64,000 bases of DNA from Pararhodobacter sp. CCB-MM2. GTDB taxonomy: Bacteria; Pseudomonadota; Alphaproteobacteria; Rhodobacterales; Rhodobacteraceae. A model generated the notes under the pieces. The model was not told where the DNA came from, did no database searches, and saw only the letters and a list, made by a program, of their open reading frames with translations. Position numbers and translations under genes: made by a program. The stretch lies in contig NZ_LRRR01000001.1 of NCBI RefSeq assembly GCF_001691415.1, positions 372,001-436,000 of the forward strand, read 5' to 3'. This document shows positions 15,700 to 23,463 of the stretch, piece by piece. Each line of letters opens with the position of its first letter. Positions within the stretch are counted from its first letter, which is position 1.

Positions 15700-17478
15700 A
15701 TGTCCCAGCAGATGGCGGGCGCGAAAGGGTCAAGCAAGATGACCGGCGCGAAAATGGTCGTTCAGGCGCTCAAGGATCAGGGCGTGGAGGTCGTGTTCGG
15801 CTATCCCGGCGGGGCGGTCCTTCCGATTTATGACGAGCTGTTCCAGCAAAACGAGATCCGCCACATTCTGGTGCGGCACGAACAGGGCGCCGTGCACATG
15901 GCCGAGGGCTATGCCCGCTCGACCGGCAAGCCGGGCGTCGTGCTGGTGACCTCGGGCCCCGGTGCGACCAACGCGGTCACCGGCATGACCGACGCGTTGC
16001 TGGACTCGATCCCGCTGGTCGTTCTGTCCGGTCAGGTTCCGACCTTCCTGATCGGCACCGACGGCTTCCAGGAAGCGGACACCGTGGGCATCACCCGCCC
16101 CTGCTCGAAGAACAACTGGCTGGTCAAGGATCCGGCCAAGCTGTCCGAGACGATCCATCAGGCCTTCCATGTCGCCACTTCGGGCCGTCCGGGTCCGGTG
16201 TTGGTCGATATCCCGAAGGACGTGCAATTCGCCGAAAGCGACTACACCCCGCCGCAAAAGGCTCGTGTGTCGCATTACCAGCCCAAGGTGAAGGGCGATA
16301 TCGAGGCGATCACCGCTCTGGTCGAGATGCTGGAGCAAGCCGAGCGCCCGATCCTGTACACCGGTGGCGGCGTGATCAACTCGGGCCCCGCGGCGGGTCA
16401 ACTGCTGTGCGAGCTGGCCGATGCAGCCGATATCCCGGTGACCTCGACGCTGATGGGCCTCGGCGCCTATCCGGCGTCGGGCAAGAACTGGCTGGGGATG
16501 CTGGGCATGCATGGTCTCTACGAGGCCAACATGGCGATGCACGACTGCGACCTGATGATCAACATCGGTGCGCGCTTCGACGACCGGATCACCGGGCGCG
16601 TCAACGCCTTCTCGCCCAATTCGCGCAAGGCGCATATCGATATCGATCCGTCCTCGGTGAACAAGGTCATCCGCGTCGACCTGCCGATCATCGGCGATGT
16701 TGGCCATGTGCTGGAAGACCTGCTGCGGATCTGGAAATCGCGCGGCCGCAAGACCAACAAGGAAGGTCTGGCCAAGTGGTGGAAACAGATCAACGAGTGG
16801 CGCGCGGTCAATTGCCTCGCCTACAAGCCGTCGGCTGACATCATCAAGCCGCAATACGCGCTGCAGCGGTTGGAAGAGCTGACCCGCGGCATGGATCGCT
16901 ACGTGACCACGGAAGTCGGCCAGCACCAGATGTGGGCCGCGCAGTTCCTGCATTTCGACGGGCCGAACCGCTGGATGACCTCGGGCGGTCTGGGCACGAT
17001 GGGCTACGGCCTGCCCGCCTCGATCGGGGTTCAGGTCGCGCATCCGGAAGCGCTGGTGATCAACGTTGCCGGTGAGGCCTCGTGGCTGATGAACATGCAG
17101 GAGATGGGCACGGCGATGCAGTTCCGTGCGCCGGTCAAGCAGTTCATCCTCAACAACGAGCGTCTGGGCATGGTCCGTCAGTGGCAGCAGCTGCTGCACG
17201 GTGAGCGGTATTCGCAGTCTTGGTCGGAATCGCTGCCGGACTTCGTGAAACTGGCCGAGGCCTTCGGCTGCAAGGGTATCCGTGTGGATCACCCCGATCA
17301 GCTGGATGACGCCATCAAGGAAATGCTGGCCTATGACGGCCCGGTGATCTTCGATTGCCTCGTCGAGAAGCACGAAAACTGCCTGCCGATGATCCCCTCG
17401 GGCAACGCGCATAACGACATGCTGCTGCCCTCTGACGAAATCCGCGCCATTCAGGGCGCCGGCGCCGCGCTTGTGTAA
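15700..17478 (+). CDS. ilvB: Acetolactate synthase large subunit, biosynthetic
   Basis: Catalytic subunit (592 residues) of acetohydroxyacid synthase, the first common enzyme of valine, leucine and isoleucine synthesis. It binds ThDP, FAD and Mg2+. The N-terminal PYR domain has the GYPGGAVLPIYDEL block with the catalytic glutamate in LVRHEQGAVHMAEGYAR. The middle domain carries the FAD site (GARFDDRITGRV). The C-terminal domain has the ThDP motif; it reads GEASWLMNMQEMGTA rather than the more usual GDGSF-type form. ATG at 15700 has GGAGAAG ahead; a GTG at 15688 is possible. It is followed by ilvN after 11 bases and preceded by the attenuator. Confidence 0.95.
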   Translation: MSQQMAGAKGSSKMTGAKMVVQALKDQGVEVVFGYPGGAVLPIYDELFQQNEIRHILVRHEQGAVHMAEGYARSTGKPGVVLVTSGPGATNAVTGMTDALLDSIPLVVLSGQVPTFLIGTDGFQEADTVGITRPCSKNNWLVKDPAKLSETIHQAFHVATSGRPGPVLVDIPKDVQFAESDYTPPQKARVSHYQPKVKGDIEAITALVEMLEQAERPILYTGGGVINSGPAAGQLLCELADAADIPVTSTLMGLGAYPASGKNWLGMLGMHGLYEANMAMHDCDLMINIGARFDDRITGRVNAFSPNSRKAHIDIDPSSVNKVIRVDLPIIGDVGHVLEDLLRIWKSRGRKTNKEGLAKWWKQINEWRAVNCLAYKPSADIIKPQYALQRLEELTRGMDRYVTTEVGQHQMWAAQFLHFDGPNRWMTSGGLGTMGYGLPASIGVQVAHPEALVINVAGEASWLMNMQEMGTAMQFRAPVKQFILNNERLGMVRQWQQLLHGERYSQSWSESLPDFVKLAEAFGCKGIRVDHPDQLDDAIKEMLAYDGPVIFDCLVEKHENCLPMIPSGNAHNDMLLPSDEIRAIQGAGAALV

Positions 17479-17489
17479 GGAGCCCCGCT

Positions 17490-18059
17490 ATGTCCCCGCT
17501 TCAAATCCAGCAAGGCTCGTCCAAGCATTCCGCCTATGACCTTCGCGACCCCTATACCGAGGTCCTTGAGCGTCACACCCTCGCAGTGATCGTCGACAAC
17601 GAACCGGGCGTCCTCGCCCGGGTCATCGGCCTGTTCGCCGGCCGTGGCTACAACATCGAGAGCCTCACGGTCGCGGAAACCGACCATCAGGGGCACCTGT
17701 CGCGCATCACCATCGTCACCACCGGCACGCCGCAGGTGATCGAGCAGATCAAGGCGCAGCTGGGCCGGATCGTGCCGGTGCACGAGGTGCATGACCTGAC
17801 GGTCGAAGGCGACGCGGTCGAGCGTGAACTGGCGCTGCTCAAGGTGAAGGGCAAGGGCGAGGCCCGTATCGAAGCCCTGCGTCTGGCCGAGATCTTCCGC
17901 GCGAATGTCGTTGATTCTACGCTGGAATCCTTCGTCTTCGAGATGACCGGCGCGCCGACGAAGATCGACGCCTTCGCCGAGCTGATGCGCCCGCTGGGCC
18001 TGTGCGAGATTGCCCGCACCGGTGTCGCGGCGCTGTCGCGCGGCACCGCTGCCTGCTGA
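17490..18059 (+). CDS. ilvN: Acetolactate synthase regulatory subunit
   Basis: A 189-residue small subunit of acetohydroxyacid synthase that activates IlvB and mediates valine feedback inhibition. The N-terminal ACT domain (about residues 30-105: LAVIVDNEPGVLARVIGLFA, GRGYNIESLTVAETD) is followed by the ALS_ss C-terminal domain (about 115-185: ELALLKVKG, FRANVVDSTLESFVFEMTG). It begins 11 bases after ilvB. Its TGA shares bases with the ATG of the next gene (TGATG), extending the operon into a membrane protein and mtnN. Confidence 0.95.
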   Translation: MSPLQIQQGSSKHSAYDLRDPYTEVLERHTLAVIVDNEPGVLARVIGLFAGRGYNIESLTVAETDHQGHLSRITIVTTGTPQVIEQIKAQLGRIVPVHEVHDLTVEGDAVERELALLKVKGKGEARIEALRLAEIFRANVVDSTLESFVFEMTGAPTKIDAFAELMRPLGLCEIARTGVAALSRGTAAC

Positions 18060-18499
18060 TGCTGGCCCGGCTGCTGCCCTGGATCGCGGGCACAGCCATG
18101 GCCGCCGCGCTGGTGCTGACCGGTGTGGCCATGATCCAGACCCTGCGGCTGAAGGACCTTCGGCCGCAGGGCATCCGCGCCCAAGCGACGGTGATGATCG
18201 TCGATCTGCGCGCCCCGGACCGTGAACAACCTTGGGCCAGCGGCTCGGTCCGGCTGTTTGTCTCGGATGACGAAGCCGGCACCTTCGCGACCAATGTCCC
18301 CCATCCCCCCGCCTCATTGACCGAGCTTTGGCCCGGAGCCCTCGTTGACGTGGCGGTCCTCCCGGGCGATCAGCCACAGGTCGCGTTCTGGCCGGTTCTG
18401 CCCGAACGGCGTCAGCGCGCGGTGTGGATCGCCCTTGCCTTCGCCCTCGCCCTCGCGGCAGGGTCGGGTCTGGCCAGCCGTTTTCTGAAAGACCGATAA
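18059..18499 (+). CDS. Small two-helix membrane protein in the ilv operon (possibly DUF3592-like)
   Basis: A 146-residue protein with one N-terminal membrane helix (about 5-25) and one C-terminal helix (about 122-140), enclosing a soluble domain of roughly 95 residues with beta-strand-like alternation. The topology resembles DUF3592 proteins, but I cannot confirm the family. Its start overlaps the ilvN stop and its stop overlaps the mtnN start (TAATG), so it is translationally coupled on both sides. Function unknown. Position in an amino-acid operon does not imply a role in that pathway. Confidence 0.7.
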   Translation: MLARLLPWIAGTAMAAALVLTGVAMIQTLRLKDLRPQGIRAQATVMIVDLRAPDREQPWASGSVRLFVSDDEAGTFATNVPHPPASLTELWPGALVDVAVLPGDQPQVAFWPVLPERRQRAVWIALAFALALAAGSGLASRFLKDR

Positions 18500-19134
18500 T
18501 GCCGCCCATCACCAAGATTGCCGGCCGTGACCTGCTGTTCGTCATGGCCGCTCCCGCCGAATTCGGCCCGCATCTGCAGGCGCGGATCGACCCGTTGATC
18601 ATCGGCATCGGCCCCATCGAGGCGGCGGTCCACACGGCAACGGCCCTCACGCAGCTGGCCCACCAGGACGCCCTGCCCGATCTGGTTGTCTCGCTCGGAT
18701 CTGCCGGCTCCGCTCGGCTGGATCACTGCGGGCTCTATCAGGCGAGCCATGTTGCATGGCGCGACATCGACGCCTCACCGCTCGGCTTTCCCAAAGGCAA
18801 AACGCCGCTGGTCGATCTGCCCGAGATCGTCCCGCTGCCGCATAGCATCCCGGGGATCGAGAGTGCCACTTTGTCCACGGGGTCGAACATCGTCTCTGGC
18901 GCGGCCTATGATGAGATCGCGCAAGACATGGTGGATATGGAGACCTTCGCCGTCCTGCGCGCCTGTATGGTCGCGGGGGTTCCGCTGATCGCTCTGCGCG
19001 GGATTTCCGACGGCAAGGCCGAGCTGACTGGCCTGCACGATTGGCACGAATACCTGCATATCGTCGACGAAAAACTGGGGGAGGCCGTCGATCTGCTTGA
19101 AAAGGCGTTGGATTCTGGCGCCCTGAATGTCTGA
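18499..19134 (+). CDS. mtnN: 5'-Methylthioadenosine/S-adenosylhomocysteine nucleosidase
   Basis: Nucleosidase of 211 residues that cleaves adenine from methylthioadenosine and S-adenosylhomocysteine, by-products of SAM use. Visible features are the phosphorylase-family fold start (LLFVMAAPAEFGPHLQ), SLGSAGSAR, the substrate-binding DMETFAVLRACMVAGVP (Met-Glu pair), and the catalytic aspartate in RGISDGKAEL. It is shorter than the roughly 230 residues of E. coli MtnN, as in other alphaproteobacteria. It is the last gene of the ilv operon and is followed by a bidirectional terminator. Confidence 0.88.
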   Translation: MPPITKIAGRDLLFVMAAPAEFGPHLQARIDPLIIGIGPIEAAVHTATALTQLAHQDALPDLVVSLGSAGSARLDHCGLYQASHVAWRDIDASPLGFPKGKTPLVDLPEIVPLPHSIPGIESATLSTGSNIVSGAAYDEIAQDMVDMETFAVLRACMVAGVPLIALRGISDGKAELTGLHDWHEYLHIVDEKLGEAVDLLEKALDSGALNV

Positions 19135-19139
19135 CAGAA

Positions 19140-19159
19140 AAGGGGCCTTTCGGCCCCTT
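19140..19159. terminator. Bidirectional terminator between mtnN and lpd
   Basis: AAGGGGCC and GGCCCCTT pair perfectly around TTTC, with A-rich sequence on the left and ATTTGT on the right. It serves the convergent plus-strand ilv operon and minus-strand lpd gene, whose stop is about 18 bases away. Confidence 0.8.
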
Positions 19160-19176
19160 ATTTGTCTGTCATTCGA

Positions 19177-20571
19177 TCAGAAGTGCAGTGCCCGCCCGTA
19201 GGCATCAAGCACGCTCTCGTGCATCATTTCCGACAGCGTCGGATGCGGGAAGACGGTGTGCATCAGGTCTTCCTCGGTCGTCTCCAGCGTCCGGCCGATG
19301 ACATAGCCCTGGATCAACTCGGTCACTTCCGCGCCGACCATATGCGCACCCAGCAGCTCGCCAGTCTTGGCGTCGAACACGGTTTTCACCATCCCCTCCG
19401 GCTCGCCCAAGGCAATCGCCTTGCCGTTGCCGATGAAGGGGAAACGGCCGACCTTGATGTCGTAACCCGCTTCCTTGGCCTTGGCCTCGGTCAGGCCAAC
19501 GGACGCGACCTGCGGGTGGCAATAGGTGCAGCCGGCGATCGTGTTCGGCTTTATCGGATGCGGATGCTGACCGGCGATCATCTCGGCGACGATCACGCCC
19601 TCATGGCTGGCTTTGTGTGCAAGCCACGGCGCGCCGGCGATATCGCCGATCGCCCAGAGGCCCTTGACCCCGGTGCGGCAATATTCGTCCACCACCACAT
19701 GCGTGCGGTCGATCTTCACGCCGAGCGCTTCCAGCCCGAGGTTCTCGACGTTGCCGACGATGCCGACGGCCGAAATGACCGTGTCGAACTCCTGCGTCGT
19801 GGTGCCCTTGGCGTCTTCCAGATGCGCGGTGACCTTGCCGTTGCCACGGTCCAGTTTCTTCACCGTCGTCTTCTCGAGGATCTTCATCCCCTGCTTGACG
19901 AATTGCTTCTTGGCGAAGGCCGAGATCTCGGCGTCTTCCACCGGCAGCACGCGGTCCATCACCTCGACAACGGTGGTATCCGCGCCCAGCGTGTTGAAGA
20001 AGCTGGCGAATTCGATTCCGATTGCGCCCGAGCCGATGACCAGCAGCTTCTTCGGCATCCGTTTCGGCGCCAGCGCGTGCTTGTAGGTCCAGACCAGATC
20101 GCCATCGGCCTCCAGCCCCGGCAGCTCGCGCGCGCGGGCGCCGGTGGCGAGGATGATGTCGGGCGCCTTCAGCGTCTCGGTGCCCTTGTCGTTCTTCACC
20201 GTGACCACGCCGACCGAGGGCAGCGTCGCTGCACCCATGAACACGGTGATCTTGTTCTTCTTCATCAGATGGCCGATGCCGCCCGAAAGCTGGCCGGCCA
20301 CGCCGCGCGACCGCTTGACCACGGCATCCAGATCGAAGCCGATCTTGTCGGCGGTCAGGCCGAAATCCTTGGCGCGGTGCATGAGGTGGAAGACCTCGGC
20401 CGAGCGCAGCAGCGCTTTCGTGGGGATACAGCCCCAGTTCAGGCAGATACCGCCCATATGCTCACGCTCGACGATGGCGACTTTCTTGCCCAGCTGCGCC
20501 GCACGGATCGCGGCGACATAGCCACCGGGGCCGGCCCCGATCACGACGACATCAAAGCTCTGCTCAGCCAT
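19177..20571 (-). CDS. lpdA: Dihydrolipoyl dehydrogenase (E3)
   Basis: FAD-dependent disulfide oxidoreductase (464 residues) that reoxidises the lipoyl groups of pyruvate, 2-oxoglutarate or branched-chain dehydrogenase complexes. It shows the FAD motif GAGPGGYVAAIRAAQLG, the redox-active pair in GGICLNWGCIPTKALL (C-x4-C), the NAD motif VIGSGAIGIEFASFF, the second FAD-binding block GLWAIGDIAGAPWLAHKASH, and the C-terminal active-site His-Glu in HPTLSEMMHESV. No E1 or E2 gene lies nearby, so it may be an E3 shared between complexes. About 130 bases without a gene separate it from the DUF924 gene. Confidence 0.95.
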   Translation of the reverse strand: MAEQSFDVVVIGAGPGGYVAAIRAAQLGKKVAIVEREHMGGICLNWGCIPTKALLRSAEVFHLMHRAKDFGLTADKIGFDLDAVVKRSRGVAGQLSGGIGHLMKKNKITVFMGAATLPSVGVVTVKNDKGTETLKAPDIILATGARARELPGLEADGDLVWTYKHALAPKRMPKKLLVIGSGAIGIEFASFFNTLGADTTVVEVMDRVLPVEDAEISAFAKKQFVKQGMKILEKTTVKKLDRGNGKVTAHLEDAKGTTTQEFDTVISAVGIVGNVENLGLEALGVKIDRTHVVVDEYCRTGVKGLWAIGDIAGAPWLAHKASHEGVIVAEMIAGQHPHPIKPNTIAGCTYCHPQVASVGLTEAKAKEAGYDIKVGRFPFIGNGKAIALGEPEGMVKTVFDAKTGELLGAHMVGAEVTELIQGYVIGRTLETTEEDLMHTVFPHPTLSEMMHESVLDAYGRALHF

Positions 20572-20701
20572 GGATTCCTCCCGAATGGAATATAGTTCAG
20601 CACTAAACTAATTTTCACGCCGTCGCAACAACGCTTTGCCCAATGCCCTGCCCGCCCCGGTCAGAGCCGCCCTGCACGACGCGCAAGACGGCCCCCTTGG
20701 C

Positions 20702-21283
20702 TCACGCGGCCTGCAGCCGTTGCACTTCCTGCCCGTAGCCGCCGGCGTCAAGCCAGGCCTGCTCCTCGGGCGTGGTGACCCGGCCCAAGGCCTCGTTGCG
20801 GAACGGGAAGCGGCGGAATTTGCGGATCACGTCGCGATGCGCACAGGCATGCAGCACGTTAGAGGCCCCCGTCTCGGGCATCCGGGCGATCATCAGCGCC
20901 ACGCAGCGATCCTGATCGAACGGGCTTTCCGAATGCATCAGCGGCAGATAGCAGAACTGGCGGATCGGCTCCTCGATCTGCAGGTCGGCCGTGTTCTGCC
21001 ACATGTAATGCGCCACACGCCGGGCCTTGTAATCCGTGGCAAAAGCCTTGGCCGAGCCCCGGAACATATTGCGCGGGAACTGATCGGCGAGGATCAGGAA
21101 GGCCAGCATCCCCTCAGGGCACGACATCCAGTTCCGCAGCGCGCCGGCCTGAGCCAAGGTCCAGGTTTCCTCGAACTGATTGCGGATCTCGGCATCCAGC
21201 TGCTCGCCCCCGGCGTACCAGCCTTCCGGCCCCAGATCCCGCCAATAGCGCAACACGGCATCGGCGCGCGGGGTGGTGGTCAT
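20702..21283 (-). CDS. DUF924-family protein
   Basis: A 193-residue soluble helical protein. The hallmarks of DUF924 are visible: an N-terminal aromatic segment (AVLRYWRDLGPEGWYAG), the central LILADQFPRNMFRG motif, a family signature, then the FCYLPLMHSESPFDQDRC block. Homologues are widespread in proteobacteria and fungi and resemble tetratricopeptide-type helical repeats; no biochemical role is established. It sits between lpd and an MFS gene on the same strand, with gaps of about 130 and 70 bases, so cotranscription is possible but not clear. Confidence 0.88.
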   Translation of the reverse strand: MTTTPRADAVLRYWRDLGPEGWYAGGEQLDAEIRNQFEETWTLAQAGALRNWMSCPEGMLAFLILADQFPRNMFRGSAKAFATDYKARRVAHYMWQNTADLQIEEPIRQFCYLPLMHSESPFDQDRCVALMIARMPETGASNVLHACAHRDVIRKFRRFPFRNEALGRVTTPEEQAWLDAGGYGQEVQRLQAA

Positions 21284-21352
21284 ATCGTTCTCCCTTTCCG
21301 TTCAACCTGCGCCGGGGGAGAGGCGCGGGTCAAGCCCGCGCAAGCCCCCCGG

Positions 21353-22594
21353 TCAGGCCGGATTGCTGTCGGTATCGGCGTGGTCCAGCGCCGCTTCGAC
21401 GGTGATGACCGAGGCCGGGGGCGACAGCGCGGTATAGCTGCCGTGGGACTCGGGCGTGGAACGGCGACGGGTCATCCGCCAGGCCGCATAGACGGCGAGG
21501 ACCACGAAGATCACCGCCATGAAGAGGAAGAAGCCCGACGGGCCGATCGCGCCCATCAGCCAACCGGTTAGGATCGGGCCGGAGATCGCGCCGAGGCCGT
21601 TGATGAAGATCAACCCGGCCGAGGCCGCTGCCATGTCGGACTTGTCGAGATAGTCGTTCACATAGGCCAGCAGCAGCGAATACAGCGGGTTCGAGATCCC
21701 GCCCATCAGCGCGCCGACGACGATCAGCAGCAGGAACGGCACGTCGAACAGCACCGGCACCATCAGCACCACGCCGCCCGCGGCCGAAAGGCCGAGGATC
21801 AGCTTGCGGCGATCCATGCGGTCGCTCATCCATCCGATCGGGAATTGCAGGAACAGGCCCCCCACGTAGATCGAGGCCACGAAAATCGACAGGTTGCGGA
21901 TGTCGAGCCCCGCCTGCGTGCCCCAGACCGACGCCATGCCGAACTGCGCCGAGAAGACGCCGCCCAGAAGGAACATGCCCACGCAACCCAGCGGCGAGGC
22001 CTGGTAGAGTTGCTTGAAGTTCAGAGGCTTGGTGGAATCGAACGCCGGCGCCGGCGAGATCGACAGCAGGATCGGCGTGAAGGCCAGCGACACCAGCACC
22101 GAGGGGATGACGAACAGGATATAGCCCGAGGGATCGGCGAAGTTCAAAAGCGCCTGCGCGGCGATGATGCCGATCATCTGCACGATCAGATACAGCGACA
22201 GCGCCTGCCCGCGCGTCTCGTTGGTCGAGGCGTTGTTCAGCCAGCTCTCAGCGGTGATGTAGACGCCCGAGAAGCTGAAACCGATCAGCACGCGCATCAC
22301 GGCCCAGGCCATCCAGTTCGGCCAGGCGGCATACAGGATCAACACGGCCGAGATCATCGACCCCAGCGCGGCGAAGACACGGACGTGGCCGACGCGGCGG
22401 ATCATCTCGGGCGCCACGCGGCTGCCGAACAGGAAGCCCACGAAATAGCAGGACATGACGATGGACATCTCGTTGGTCGAGAAATCCTCGATTGCGCCGC
22501 GAATACCCAGCAGCGTCCCCTGCATGCCGTTGCCCAGCATCAGCAGCATCAGGCCGAAAAGCAGCGGCCAGGTGGATCCCAGAACTTTCAGCAT
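21353..22594 (-). CDS. MFS transporter, YcaD-like
   Basis: Twelve-helix major facilitator of 413 residues, inner membrane. It begins MLKVLGSTWPLLFGLMLLML. A motif-A-like loop between helices 2 and 3 (FGSRVAPEMIRRVGHVRVFA) and the second-half equivalent (GWMSDRMDRRKLILGLSAA) are visible. It resembles the YcaD group of sugar/drug-type carriers common in Rhodobacterales; the substrate is unknown. The C-terminal tail is hydrophilic, with many Ser, Thr and Asp. It is transcribed toward DUF924 from a spacer of 265 bases. Confidence 0.85.
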   Translation of the reverse strand: MLKVLGSTWPLLFGLMLLMLGNGMQGTLLGIRGAIEDFSTNEMSIVMSCYFVGFLFGSRVAPEMIRRVGHVRVFAALGSMISAVLILYAAWPNWMAWAVMRVLIGFSFSGVYITAESWLNNASTNETRGQALSLYLIVQMIGIIAAQALLNFADPSGYILFVIPSVLVSLAFTPILLSISPAPAFDSTKPLNFKQLYQASPLGCVGMFLLGGVFSAQFGMASVWGTQAGLDIRNLSIFVASIYVGGLFLQFPIGWMSDRMDRRKLILGLSAAGGVVLMVPVLFDVPFLLLIVVGALMGGISNPLYSLLLAYVNDYLDKSDMAAASAGLIFINGLGAISGPILTGWLMGAIGPSGFFLFMAVIFVVLAVYAAWRMTRRRSTPESHGSYTALSPPASVITVEAALDHADTDSNPA

Positions 22595-22859
22595 GCGGGC
22601 CTCCCGTCAGTCATCATGGTCCTGACCTAGCACGATGGCGAGAGGGTAAAGGGCTGAATGCGCCACAATGGTGTCGCGATCCTCCCTTTGCGCATCTGCA
22701 CCGCCGAAATCGGCCAAACTGGTGTCTTCATGACCGCATCACGCCGCGCGGCCCCTGTCGCAGCGGTGATGCCCCAGTCCGAGGCGTGATTTCAAGCAAG
22801 AAGCGCGGCCTCCAGCGGAGCCGCGCTTACCCGGTTTGCCGAAAATTTGTCTTGCAGGA
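22595..22859. other. Spacer between MFS and rhodanese genes
   Basis: No protein gene is supported here. The spacer contains the promoter of the minus-strand MFS gene and, at 22801-22828, a stem-loop after the rhodanese gene (AAGCGCGG pairing with CCGCGCTT, extended by CTCC/GGAG with one bulged base). On the minus strand the stem is followed by CTTGCTTG, with no strong T-run, so it may be a weak terminator for the rhodanese transcript. Confidence 0.5.
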
Positions 22860-23234
22860 TCAGCGGATGACCTGTCCGCCCCCGCGCTGCCAATTGCCCA
22901 GATGGCCGAGGTTCTGGACAGTCTCGTAGCCGTAATTCCCCAGCATCATCGCCGCCCGGCCCGAGCGCGCGCCGGACGCGCAATAGACATAGATCGGCGT
23001 GCCGGCCTTCTTCGCGGTGGCAAGGCGCTTGTCGTGATGGCCCGAGGACGGGTCGGCCGCCAGATGCAGCCGGCTCAGCGGCAGCAGCAGCGCGCCCTTG
23101 GCCCGCCCCTCGCGCGTTTCCGCCTCTTCGCGCACATCGATGACCAGCGCGCGTTTGTCGGCCACGGCCTGAACGGCCTCGGCGGGATCTACGGCGGCAC
23201 CGCCGCCCATCAGCGAAGAGAACAGGTTGAACAT
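22860..23234 (-). CDS. Single-domain rhodanese (sulfurtransferase)
   Basis: A 124-residue protein consisting of one rhodanese domain, which transfers or carries sulfane sulfur via a cysteine persulfide. The active-site loop [10 protein letters not shown] carries the catalytic cysteine at about residue 85, preceded by the [15 protein letters not shown] strand. A short hydrophobic N-terminus ([12 protein letters not shown]) is not a convincing signal peptide. ATG at 23234 was chosen because the longer in-frame extension shows no family sequence and would cross the promoter. A palindromic ATTC-N8-GAAT element lies 72 bases upstream, suggesting control by a persulfide-sensing ArsR-type repressor. 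It is divergent from uvrA. Confidence 0.88.
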   Translation of the reverse strand: MFNLFSSLMGGGAAVDPAEAVQAVADKRALVIDVREEAETREGRAKGALLLPLSRLHLAADPSSGHHDKRLATAKKAGTPIYVYCASGARSGRAAMMLGNYGYETVQNLGHLGNWQRGGGQVIR

Positions 23235-23297
23235 CTCATGGCTCCGGTTTGGCCCCTTGGGCCGGTTGACTTGCTTGAGGGACATATAGCAGAACTG

Positions 23298-23321
23298 GAA
23301 TATATATTCAAGATCTGGAAT
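23298..23321. promoter_or_regulatory. Candidate SqrR/BigR-type (persulfide-responsive) operator
   Basis: ATTC at 23306-23309 and GAAT at 23318-23321 are separated by exactly eight bases; the sequence immediately before extends to the palindrome GAATATATATTC (23298-23309). ATTC-N8-GAAT is the site I recall for SqrR, the sulfide-responsive ArsR-family repressor of Rhodobacter. It lies between the rhodanese start and uvrA. Rhodanese genes are typical members of such regulons. Confidence 0.6.
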
Positions 23322-23463
23322 GCGTGAAATTCGCGCGGCGCAGAAAATCACATTCGCAGCTGCGGCAGCACAAAGTTTACTTTTTGTTCTCCATTTCGCA
23401 TTGGAGACTCGCCGCAAAAGCCCTATGTTCCCTCGCGACACAGATTTCCGCGCCGGGGTTGGC

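Noticed and set aside
15730-17412. 560-codon minus-strand open frame across ilvB
   Set aside because: Antisense shadow of a strongly conserved gene; no ribosome site and no recognisable protein family.
23235-23463. LexA (SOS) box upstream of uvrA
   Set aside because: I looked for the alphaproteobacterial GTTC-N7-GTTC form and found only single GTTC or GAAC words, none correctly spaced; the palindromes present fit an ArsR-type site better.
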